Shown here: positions 18,601-24,448 of the stretch, one piece after another | How positions within the stretch are numbered: the stretch's first letter is position 1 | Layout of the letters: every line of letters begins with the position of its first letter | Origin: Fictibacillus arsenicus | Lineage (GTDB): Bacteria; Bacillota; Bacilli; Bacillales; Fictibacillaceae | Direction: 5' to 3' | Length of the DNA: 64,000 nucleotides | Assembly (NCBI RefSeq): GCF_001642935.1 | Contig: NZ_CP016761.1 | Span: forward strand, 992,001 to 1,056,000 | Made by a program: the position numbers and the translations under genes | The notes under the pieces: generated by a model | Seen by the model: only the letters and a program-made list of their open reading frames with translations | What the model was told of the DNA's origin: nothing | The model's database searches: none

Positions 18601-18790
18601 TGTAGCTAATAAAAACGCCACATTTGTGGATTCTTATATCAACAAAGAAGTAATTGAGCTTGGTTATGCTGAGAAACTTCACTTAGCGCATGGTTCTAAG
18701 CATTTTACAGCGCCAGTATTTTATCTTTTCAATAATAAGGTAGTTCCAGACACAGCTCTAGAAGATTTAAAGAAGATTCGTTTTTGCTAA
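15671..18790 (+). CDS. Giant GNAT acetyltransferase fused to a beta-rich domain (1039 aa)
   Basis: Residues 1-155 form a complete GNAT domain: YLALDGDKVVGYCSLGEY, the acetyl-CoA segment GDYHGKKIGKKLVLKAL, and TKAVPLYKKCGFFWE. Residues 160-1039 are predicted almost entirely beta: several Ig-like or NPCBM-like sandwiches in the middle, and a C-terminal part (about 760-1030, FSLTYKGQEWMDSPFPKP onward) resembling a galactose-mutarotase-like carbohydrate-binding fold. GNAT proteins are usually 150-200 residues, so this is an exceptional fusion. There is no signal peptide, so it is probably cytoplasmic. The start follows GGAGG by 8 nt. The amidohydrolase begins 21 bp downstream and is probably cotranscribed. 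The tandem terminators upstream suggest regulated readthrough. No substrate is proposed. Confidence 0.75.
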   Translation: MEVIKQSVIDQITIVEYDPSYAGKVAEMWNNSRDGWGGGNTIRTEEQVLKQEANSTNLHLYLALDGDKVVGYCSLGEYREDEGALYIPLLNVSGDYHGKKIGKKLVLKALERAIEMKWPRLDLYTWPGNTKAVPLYKKCGFFWEDRDDTTHLMNFMASVMQTEAITDFFNKVNWYESSTRKIEVLPDGNKDNNFHYYEYSWETKNQEKLRMEFERFGRGLRLIETDDYLISATVEDFNLVFGSEYKIQYGVINKSGKPLTVAIEGMNDKNIEFQVSRETTVKGEETIEVPFTVNPIDEEQSVWRTHPTVSAMLTINGKKALFKVGIRPKFPLNLSCKFSDALTFAGNSSTFYMDLENNFNEEAAFSFELPESELIDMENRKFLVTLAPNAKQSVPVNFSLIKHGFYSADLEITATKKDGSSVVFSKKIGTALKGIGTKFTGECNDYYHVYNSQYHLIHEKFNNWIKPGKGSKDYKLALMSPKLGKPFSEELSRIRPLRVEPILEEGYAGMKAVYRSNAFPGLELASIVKLFSEGLVEQHFEITNTEDTETAEEVWLNNPIFSRLLERAIMPYEGEILELNDSMGSFLDYWKSQNLSENWIFLRGQNNPRGISWSKDESIHFASWFMYFEHNAGKLAAHQTVQTKPVVFSIGAFHDWQSFREYAVQKSNMPATSLTNHMTFSINDGNPFVSGTEVKAVVKDYKSAFFNGMIEIKLDDEILQSHLFASDEEMTSASFDIPLAAEEPVHVLTSKMSLDSIDVTRQTAAFVMKDTQVYYEKSIKSDLEVLSVENGEIKISASGQFAPSLFSLTYKGQEWMDSPFPKPAPKSWWNPWFGGIVGLVEGTSLNSLLKEESTVAFAEKEDSKGNVWKGLKISTKYEKHETFKGLEIHQYFLMLPGVPVLCHTSEIVQTMGNYLQGKNFYTGCFLNSGPELTKNWASFQSETGEWAMVYGGKGEQEMAVDRSVVFGSDDHENLLQIVANKNATFVDSYINKEVIELGYAEKLHLAHGSKHFTAPVFYLFNNKVVPDTALEDLKKIRFC

Positions 18791-18811
18791 CATCGACAAG
18801 GGAGAGAGTCC

Positions 18812-19669
18812 ATGAAAATCATCGACGCACATATGCATTATTCGAACATTGAAAGCTTTAAACAAACAGCGAATGATCTGTCCAAACTGGACTATTCCTA
18901 TGACGGAATTATAAAAGAATATAAAGAAGCGGGCGTAGTGCTCGGCATAGCGATGGGCCTAACAGAGAAAGAAGTTGAGGGGTTTCCGGACCCCTTGACT
19001 GCTACACCGATGGGAATCGATTTAGAAGATAGAATTCCTGAGAACGTCGTGTACTGTGCAGGCATCAATCCGCATCATTTAGGTGAGAAGGAACTAGCAG
19101 AACTTGAAGAAACGGTGCAAAAGCCGGAAGTGGTCGGTTTAAAAATCTACTTAGGCTATTATCCATTCTATGCGTATGATGAAGTGTACCAGCCGGTGTA
19201 TAAGCTTGCGGCGAAATACGGTCTGCCGGTTGTGTTTCATACGGGGGACACATATTCAGAGCGCGGATTGCTGAAGTATTCTCATCCGTTAACGCTGGAT
19301 GAAATAGCTGTAATGCACCGCGATGTGAATTTTATGATGGCTCATTTCGGTGACCCGTGGACACTGGACGGAGCCGAGGTAGTTTACAAGAATCGCAACA
19401 TGTACGCGGATCTCTCCGGGCTAGTCGTTGGAACGAGAGACGATATTAATAGATACAAAGATTCTCCGAGGTTCTTTAACCACCTGAAGCATGCGCTGAC
19501 TTTTACGGATAACTATGAGAAGTTTTTGTTCGGAACAGACTGGCCCCTCGTGCCAATCCAACCGTACATCGATTTTGTGAAGGAGATCATATCTGAGGAG
19601 CATCATGAGGATGTTTTTTACAATACGGCGGTGAAAATTTTTCCGAAGATCAGGCCGTTTTTAAAATAA
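18812..19669 (+). CDS. Amidohydrolase 2 family metal-dependent hydrolase
   Basis: 285 residues forming a TIM-barrel hydrolase. Metal-binding HxH is in IDAHMHY near residues 7-9, further ligands are His in VVFHTGDTY (about 146) and MMAHFGDPW (about 176), and the catalytic Asp is in FGTDWPL (about 242). Family members hydrolyse or decarboxylate small cyclic or aromatic substrates. It starts 21 bp after the GNAT fusion gene behind GGGAGAG, so the two genes are likely one operon and perhaps act on one compound (inference). Confidence 0.85.
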   Translation: MKIIDAHMHYSNIESFKQTANDLSKLDYSYDGIIKEYKEAGVVLGIAMGLTEKEVEGFPDPLTATPMGIDLEDRIPENVVYCAGINPHHLGEKELAELEETVQKPEVVGLKIYLGYYPFYAYDEVYQPVYKLAAKYGLPVVFHTGDTYSERGLLKYSHPLTLDEIAVMHRDVNFMMAHFGDPWTLDGAEVVYKNRNMYADLSGLVVGTRDDINRYKDSPRFFNHLKHALTFTDNYEKFLFGTDWPLVPIQPYIDFVKEIISEEHHEDVFYNTAVKIFPKIRPFLK

Positions 19670-19692
19670 CTGATCGAGAGTGAGAGGGGGTG

Positions 19693-20328
19693 ATGTCTTT
19701 GGTATATGTTGTTGCTGGAATTTTTCAAAAGAAGTTTACTAGAAAACAAACAGAAAGAAGGGATCACCCCCATGATTACAGGGAAAAAGTAGAGTTGCGG
19801 CCGGTATCATTAGAAGACCATAAACGATCGTACCATTGGCGGAACGATGAAGAAACAGCAAGGCTGGAAGCGGGTTCTGGTATGTATCGATATAGTCATA
19901 CACCGCTCGAACAAATTGAAGCCAGCTATGAAAAAGATATTCGTACCATTGATAAGCGAGAGGTAGGAGAATTCTCGATTTATACCCTCGGAGAAGAATC
20001 GCGGCATATCGGTTCGATCGGGTATCGGAATCTTGATATTGTTTCACGGCGGTGCGTAGTCGGTCTTGGAATTGGAGAAAAAGAGCTGTGGGGCAAGGGC
20101 TATGGAACAGATGCGCTAAAAGCTTTAATCAACTATCTGTTTAAGACGATGAATTTAAGAAGGATTCAACTGGATACGTGGAGCGGCAACACGCGTGCGG
20201 TTCGTTCCTATGAAAAATGCGGTTTTACGATCGAAGGACGTCTGAGAGAAGATACTTTTATTGATGGAAAGTACTATGACACCATTGTGATGGGGCTATT
20301 AAGAGAAGAATTTCAATACGAATCTTAA
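19693..20328 (+). CDS. RimJ/RimL-type GNAT acetyltransferase, probable N-terminal frameshift
   Basis: The GNAT core runs from VELRPVSLEDHKRSYHW through GIGEKELWGKGYGTDAL (acetyl-CoA loop) to NTRAVRSYEKCGFTIEG, typical of ribosomal-protein or small-molecule acetyltransferases. The first 33 residues of the long frame (MSLVYVVAGIFQ...) do not look like the family. A better start lies in another frame: ATG 19772 behind AAGAAGGGAT gives MITGKK, then hits TAG after a run of five A (19784-19788). With six A the frame would continue as MITGKKVELRPV, a perfect family N-terminus. So either a one-base deletion or sequencing error occurred, or the ORF from GTG 19690/ATG 19693 is used. Confidence 0.75.
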   Translation: MSLVYVVAGIFQKKFTRKQTERRDHPHDYREKVELRPVSLEDHKRSYHWRNDEETARLEAGSGMYRYSHTPLEQIEASYEKDIRTIDKREVGEFSIYTLGEESRHIGSIGYRNLDIVSRRCVVGLGIGEKELWGKGYGTDALKALINYLFKTMNLRRIQLDTWSGNTRAVRSYEKCGFTIEGRLREDTFIDGKYYDTIVMGLLREEFQYES

Positions 20329-20330
20329 TC

Positions 20331-20420
20331 TCACATCAATTTTTCGGTTGATCACATAATTTTAGCGGCTCATCACATAATTTCTGCGGTCAATCACATA
20401 AAAAAGTGGCAACATCACAT
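20331..20420. repeat. Word array A3, period 21 bp, word ATCACATAA
   Basis: TCACAT occurs at 20331, 20352, 20373, 20394 and 20415, exactly 21 bp apart. The 12-base gaps are variable but three contain GCGG or GTGG. The array starts 3 bp after the GNAT stop codon region. Confidence 0.9.
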
Positions 20421-20445
20421 AATTTAACATAATGTGGGAATTGAA

Positions 20446-20465
20446 GGTGAGCGTTATAGCTCACC
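20446..20465 (+). terminator. Hairpin upstream of the deaminase gene
   Basis: Perfect 7-bp stem GGTGAGC / GCTCACC with a 6-nt loop. The tail (TCTTCCT) is only weakly T-rich, so it is either a poor terminator of the GNAT gene or a leader hairpin. Confidence 0.4.
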
Positions 20466-20490
20466 TCTTCCTATGAACAGGAGAGATAAG

Positions 20491-20919
20491 ATGCTGAGAG
20501 TAATAGATTTGGAAGAAAGAGATCACGAACTCATTCGTGCAGCTGAACAAGTCATCGAAAAAAATTACATATACGGCAAGCATCATATTGGAGCGGCAGT
20601 CCGTACAAAATCAGGAAGAATTCATGCAGGTGTTCACTTAGAAGCAAACGTAGGCAGAATTGCGGTTTGCGGTGAAGCGATAGCGCTAGGGAAATCAATA
20701 TCTGAAGGCGATCATGATATCGAAACGATTGTAGCTGTTGCGCATCCTCATCCGCACGAGGATATAGAAAAGTGTTGGGTCGTCGCGCCATGCGGAATGT
20801 GCCGTGAACTAATCAGTGACTATGGTAAAGACACGATGGTTATCTTGCCGTATCACGGAAAGAATGTGAAATGCAATGTGATGGAGCTTCTGCCGGAAAA
20901 ATATAACAGCGGAGATTAA
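20491..20919 (+). CDS. Cytidine deaminase-like zinc enzyme
   Basis: 142 residues of the cytidine deaminase superfamily. The zinc site is visible as CGEAIALG (Cys and catalytic Glu, about residues 54-56) and PCGMCREL (two Cys, about 92-95), with substrate-loop residues IGAAVRTKSG and HLEANVG. The pattern fits small homotetrameric cytidine or blasticidin-S-type deaminases. The ATG at 20491 follows AGGAGAG by 7 nt; the upstream ATG at 20434 lies before a hairpin and is rejected. It is probably not the housekeeping cdd gene, whose context differs. Confidence 0.8.
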   Translation: MLRVIDLEERDHELIRAAEQVIEKNYIYGKHHIGAAVRTKSGRIHAGVHLEANVGRIAVCGEAIALGKSISEGDHDIETIVAVAHPHPHEDIEKCWVVAPCGMCRELISDYGKDTMVILPYHGKNVKCNVMELLPEKYNSGD

Positions 20920-20947
20920 TAGTTTATTAAAGAAAGCAGATGATAAA

Positions 20948-21103
20948 ATGGATTACTTATTATTGATATTAATTTTTGCAGCCATGTTTGCCATTTATGA
21001 TGCAATTAGAAAAGTTAACAATAATATATTGAAACAGACAGAAGAAATTAAGAAACTGAATGAACATTTTATTCAAAGTACCAATAAGTCATCATCATTA
21101 TAA
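20948..21103 (+). CDS. Micro-protein: one membrane helix plus coiled coil (51 aa)
   Basis: A 51-codon ORF 28 bp after the deaminase. It has a hydrophobic N-terminus (YLLLILIFAAMFAIY) and a polar helical tail (VNNNILKQTEEIKKLNEHF). Its design is the same as the 43-residue protein at 7287. No strong ribosome site is visible (GAAAGCAGATGATAAA). It ends 19 bp before the phosphotransferase gene. Function unknown. Confidence 0.55.
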   Translation: MDYLLLILIFAAMFAIYDAIRKVNNNILKQTEEIKKLNEHFIQSTNKSSSL

Positions 21104-21122
21104 AAGGATTTTTAGAGGGGAA

Positions 21123-21677
21123 ATGAACAAGGGGAAAATTATTTTATTAAATGGTGTATCCAGTCCAGGAAAATCTACTTTAGCAAAAGAATTGGTAAAA
21201 AAGCTGCCGGATTATTTTCACTTCAGTATTGATGATTTTGACACCATTATCGAAAAGATGGAGGCCCGGGATAGCGATCATCTGATTCCGGTTCCAACCG
21301 AACATTTTTTTCATCGCAACATTGCGATGTTCTCTGATAAAGGCGTTAATCTAGTCGTTGATCAAATTTTACATAACGAAGATACAACAAAGGATTGTTA
21401 TGAAATATTGAAGGATTATCCTGTATTATTTGTCGGTGTTCATTGCTCACTTACTGAACTTGAAAAAAGAGAGAAAGACAGAGGGGACAGGCCGGTTGGA
21501 CAGGCAAAATCACAGCTGAACTATGTGCATAAGCAGGGTGAAGTTTATGATATCGAAGTGGATACGAGCGAAGGGATTGACTCTGCTGCTAATGCTATTC
21601 TTAATAAATTGCCCGGATCCAACTCCCAAATAGGATGGGAATCTACGCTTGAACAATATTTTGCAAAAAGCCTTTGA
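21123..21677 (+). CDS. Chloramphenicol phosphotransferase-like P-loop kinase
   Basis: 184 residues. The P-loop GVSSPGKST (about residues 11-19) opens an AAA-type small-molecule kinase of the chloramphenicol 3-O-phosphotransferase-like family; the acceptor-site region HFSIDDFDTIIE, the VVDQILHN strand and the REKDRGDRPVGQA lid also fit. The ATG at 21123 follows AGAGGGG directly and replaces the longer ORF start at 21060. Real chloramphenicol resistance is not implied. The -35 box of the downstream T-box promoter overlaps its stop codon. Confidence 0.75.
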   Translation: MNKGKIILLNGVSSPGKSTLAKELVKKLPDYFHFSIDDFDTIIEKMEARDSDHLIPVPTEHFFHRNIAMFSDKGVNLVVDQILHNEDTTKDCYEILKDYPVLFVGVHCSLTELEKREKDRGDRPVGQAKSQLNYVHKQGEVYDIEVDTSEGIDSAANAILNKLPGSNSQIGWESTLEQYFAKSL

Positions 21678-21702
21678 CATCTGTAAGAAATCTTCGTATA
21701 CT
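21674..21702 (+). promoter_or_regulatory. SigA promoter of the T-box/lysK unit
   Basis: TTGACA (21674-21679) and TATACT (21697-21702) with exactly 17 bp between them. The -35 box overlaps the stop codon of the preceding gene. Confidence 0.85.
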
Positions 21703-21711
21703 AATAAAAAT

Positions 21712-22024
21712 TTAACAATAATTGGCTATGAAGAGAACGAGTAATTAAGCTGTATTATTTCCAGAGAGCTCTTGGTTGGTGTGAAAGAGCAATAATCGTC
21801 TTAATGAAAAAAGCCTCCGAGCTTTGTACGGATGCGAGGGGAACCTTGCTGATACTACAACGGGATCTCTCGTTACAGAGATAGGGTATATGCGAGTAAT
21901 TATTTTTCATTGCCGTACCTGAAGAGGTTGGCATGGCGACATGTTAACAAACTGAGGTGGTACCGCGAATGCTTATAAGCTCTCGTCCTCAAGATGAACA
22001 ATCTTGGGGGTGAGGGCTTTTTTG
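21712..22024 (+). ncRNA. Lysine-type T-box leader
   Basis: The leader contains the T-box sequence AACTGAGGTGGTACCGCG (21950-21967), which pairs with uncharged tRNA acceptor ends. It also has the stem I features GAAGAGAACGAGTA, CAGAGAGCTC and GGTGTGAAAGAGC, and ends with a strong terminator (about 21976-22024, AAGCTCTCGTCCTC pairing with GGGGGTGAGGGCTT, then seven T). The 3' side of stem I reads GAAAAAAGCC (21806-21815), offering AAA/AAG as specifier, which agrees with the downstream lysyl-tRNA synthetase gene. Uncharged tRNA-Lys should promote readthrough. Confidence 0.92.
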
Positions 22025-22075
22025 TTGTTTCTTGGCAGGGTATCAAAGCGGTGAGTTTTGTCAGAATTAGTCGAC

Positions 22076-22165
22076 TTGTGGTTATTTTTAAAATAACGTG
22101 CGATTTTTGTAATTAACGTGAGAAAAAAGCCAATTAACGTGCGATTATTTCAATTTATCGTGGGA
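22076..22165. repeat. Word array A4, period 20-21 bp, word AATTAACGTGCGATT
   Basis: The core (A/T)CGTG recurs at 22096, 22116, 22137 and 22158, with a weaker first copy (TTGTG) at 22076. It lies inside the transcribed region between the T-box terminator and the lysK start codon, so readthrough transcripts contain it. Confidence 0.8.
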
Positions 22166-22245
22166 TTCCTTGTAGGAATACCCAGTGAGGTAATAGTAAA
22201 AGCCGGTTCCACTCATTGGAACTGTCACTAACGAGGTGATGAAAG

Positions 22246-23790
22246 ATGCATTGGGCATATCGAATAGCAGAAGAATTAATTAGAAAACATCCGAATCACG
22301 ATACTTTTGTTTGTGCTTCGGGAATCAGTCCATCGGGTTCCGTACACATCGGTAACTTTCGTGAAGTTGTTACAACATATTTTGTAGTAAAAGCATTGCA
22401 GCAGATGGGGAAGAAAACACGCTTCATTTTTTCATGGGATGATTTTGACCGTTTTAGAAAAGTGCCAAAGAATTTGGATCCCTCTTTTGAACAATACATC
22501 GGAATGCCATACGCTGAGATACCTTGTCCATTTGGATGCCATAGCACATATGCGGAACATTTTGAAAAAGAGTTTGAAGAGTCGCTCCTACAATTTGGTA
22601 TTGTTCCAGAATTCATTTATCAAAGCGAAGAATATCGAGCAAAAAGGTACAACGTTCAGATTTTGCATGTATTAGAAAACAGAAAACAGATCTACGATAT
22701 TTTGATGGCTTATAAAACGGCAAAGCCAAATGAACAGGAACGAGAAAACTTTTATCCTGTAAATGTGTATTGCGATCGCTGCCGAAAAGATACGGTGAGT
22801 ATTACAAGCTTTCAAGAATGTCATTTAAGCTATACGTGTTCATGCGGTCATTCGAACACAGTAGAGATCATGGAAGCAACCAATATGAAATTAAACTGGA
22901 AAGTAGACTGGCCGATGCGATGGATGGTTGAGAATGTTGTGTTTGAACCAGGTGGGAGAGATCACTCTTCTGAAACTGGAAGTTATCGGGTATCAAAGGA
23001 AATTGCCATTGAGATTTTTTACCACCAAGCACCCACTTATAAGCCTTATGAATTTATCAGTATAAAAGGGACTGGGGAGAAGATGTCGAGTTCATCAGGG
23101 AACAACATCACTCCTGAAGAATTATTAAGGGTATACACACCGGAAATCATTCTGTTCATGTTTGCTAAATATCAACCGAATTCTGCTTTTCATATTGGTT
23201 TGGATGAGGATGTCATTCGAAACTATACGGAATATGAGCGTTTTAGAGAAGTTGATCCAGCTCAATTAAAAGAAGAGATAAAGGCTGCTTTATATTTCTC
23301 GGTTAAAAAAGAAAAACTGTTAAACGGTCCAAAATTCGCTCAAGTAGCCAGCATCTTGCCCCTTGTAAACTTTGATGCATTGCTAGTAAAAGATGTGCTA
23401 AACAGAATAGGGGAAGCTTTTTCTTTAGATGAAATTCAGAAAGTTTGTGAACGAGCGGAGTATTGGCTGCGAAATTGGTGTCCAGAAAAAGTATTGAATA
23501 TCAATAATCAAAAATACCATGTTTATTATGAGATGTTGACTAGTGTGGAGAAAGAATGGGTGCATGGTTTTACCGAAGTGTTGAAAAATGGTCCAGCGCT
23601 AGACGAAGAATTGATGAGAAACGTGTACGATATTTGCCACGACGATAATCCAAAAGTGAAAAGAAACAACCAAAAAAGGTTGTTTCAAATCATTTATCAG
23701 CTCATTTTGAATAACAACAGTGGTCCTCGAATTCCATTGTTGGTGCATGCAGTAGGTAAAGAGCGGTTACTATCATTGCTTGACTTTTAA
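22246..23790 (+). CDS. lysK: Class I lysyl-tRNA synthetase
   Basis: 514 residues, the usual size of archaeal-type class I LysRS. It charges tRNA-Lys in the cytoplasm. The HIGH-like motif is SGSVHIGN (residues 30-37), the KMSKS-like motif is KMSSSSGN (about 279-286), and paired cysteines (CDRC, CSCG, about 175-200) form the family's zinc element. The start at 22246 follows GAGGTG by 7 nt. Most bacteria use class II LysRS. Some Bacilli carry this class I enzyme as an extra copy under T-box control, which fits the leader found here. Whether a class II gene exists elsewhere cannot be seen. Confidence 0.93.
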   Translation: MHWAYRIAEELIRKHPNHDTFVCASGISPSGSVHIGNFREVVTTYFVVKALQQMGKKTRFIFSWDDFDRFRKVPKNLDPSFEQYIGMPYAEIPCPFGCHSTYAEHFEKEFEESLLQFGIVPEFIYQSEEYRAKRYNVQILHVLENRKQIYDILMAYKTAKPNEQERENFYPVNVYCDRCRKDTVSITSFQECHLSYTCSCGHSNTVEIMEATNMKLNWKVDWPMRWMVENVVFEPGGRDHSSETGSYRVSKEIAIEIFYHQAPTYKPYEFISIKGTGEKMSSSSGNNITPEELLRVYTPEIILFMFAKYQPNSAFHIGLDEDVIRNYTEYERFREVDPAQLKEEIKAALYFSVKKEKLLNGPKFAQVASILPLVNFDALLVKDVLNRIGEAFSLDEIQKVCERAEYWLRNWCPEKVLNINNQKYHVYYEMLTSVEKEWVHGFTEVLKNGPALDEELMRNVYDICHDDNPKVKRNNQKRLFQIIYQLILNNNSGPRIPLLVHAVGKERLLSLLDF

Positions 23791-23916
23791 TCGCATTTTT
23801 TACAGGGGAATTCTAAATTCACCTTGGTATTAATGGGGTATCCGGGATATTCCGCAAAATATCCACATAACTAAATTTATCTGATTTTCGACAAACTACA
23901 ACCTAAGTAAGAACAC

Positions 23917-23948
23917 AAAAAAGATGACCCTGAAAATGAGGGTCATCT
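23917..23948 (-). terminator. Terminator of the formate dehydrogenase operon
   Basis: On the minus strand, AGATGACCCT pairs with AGGGTCATCT around a 7-nt loop, followed by T6. It lies 6 bp after the DUF1641 stop. Confidence 0.85.
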
Positions 23949-23953
23949 CTTCT

Positions 23954-24433
23954 TTATTTCTTCAATTCCTGTCCCATGCCTTTTAAGAAGTGAAGGCCAA
24001 AACCGATCGCTCGGTTAATATCAGGGTCTTTGAGTGATTTCACTAAATCGAATGCGCCAATCTTTTGTTCACTTTCCACAAAAGTTTCGCCTTGCTTCAA
24101 ACCGGATACGACGCTGTCGAGCAGTTTTGTTGTTGCTTCTGGATCCATCTTCGTTAAAACGCCAGCGGCACCCATCACGTTGTTGATCATGTTCGTTACC
24201 GGTTCGCGTGAAGCCTGGCCGAGTGCGATGCTGGCAATCTTGTCTTTTGCTTCAAGCATCGCATTCGCTGCTTCCAACGCACCGATTTTATCGAGCTCTC
24301 CAATAAAATCAAGCGCCTTTGTTAAGGCGGCATCTTTTTCAGCTAAGGCTTTTTGGAGTTCAGCGAGTTTTTCTTTCTGGATCTGTTCTTCTGTTTTCAC
24401 ATTCTTCTTAACGACTGTAATCGGTTGTGCCAT
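23954..24433 (-). CDS. yrhD: DUF1641 protein (YrhD-like), formate dehydrogenase partner
   Basis: 159 residues, helical, with an N-terminal coiled coil (KLAELQKALAEKDAALTKAL) and the C-terminal DUF1641 segment (PDINRAIGFGLHFLKGMGQEL). In B. subtilis the same gene pair is yrhE-yrhD. It starts 15 bp after the fdhF stop behind GGAGGA and ends at a strong terminator, so the two form an operon. Its role is unproven; it may be an accessory or small subunit of the formate dehydrogenase. Confidence 0.85.
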   Translation of the reverse strand: MAQPITVVKKNVKTEEQIQKEKLAELQKALAEKDAALTKALDFIGELDKIGALEAANAMLEAKDKIASIALGQASREPVTNMINNVMGAAGVLTKMDPEATTKLLDSVVSGLKQGETFVESEQKIGAFDLVKSLKDPDINRAIGFGLHFLKGMGQELKK

Positions 24434-24448
24434 ATTGAATCAGTCCTC

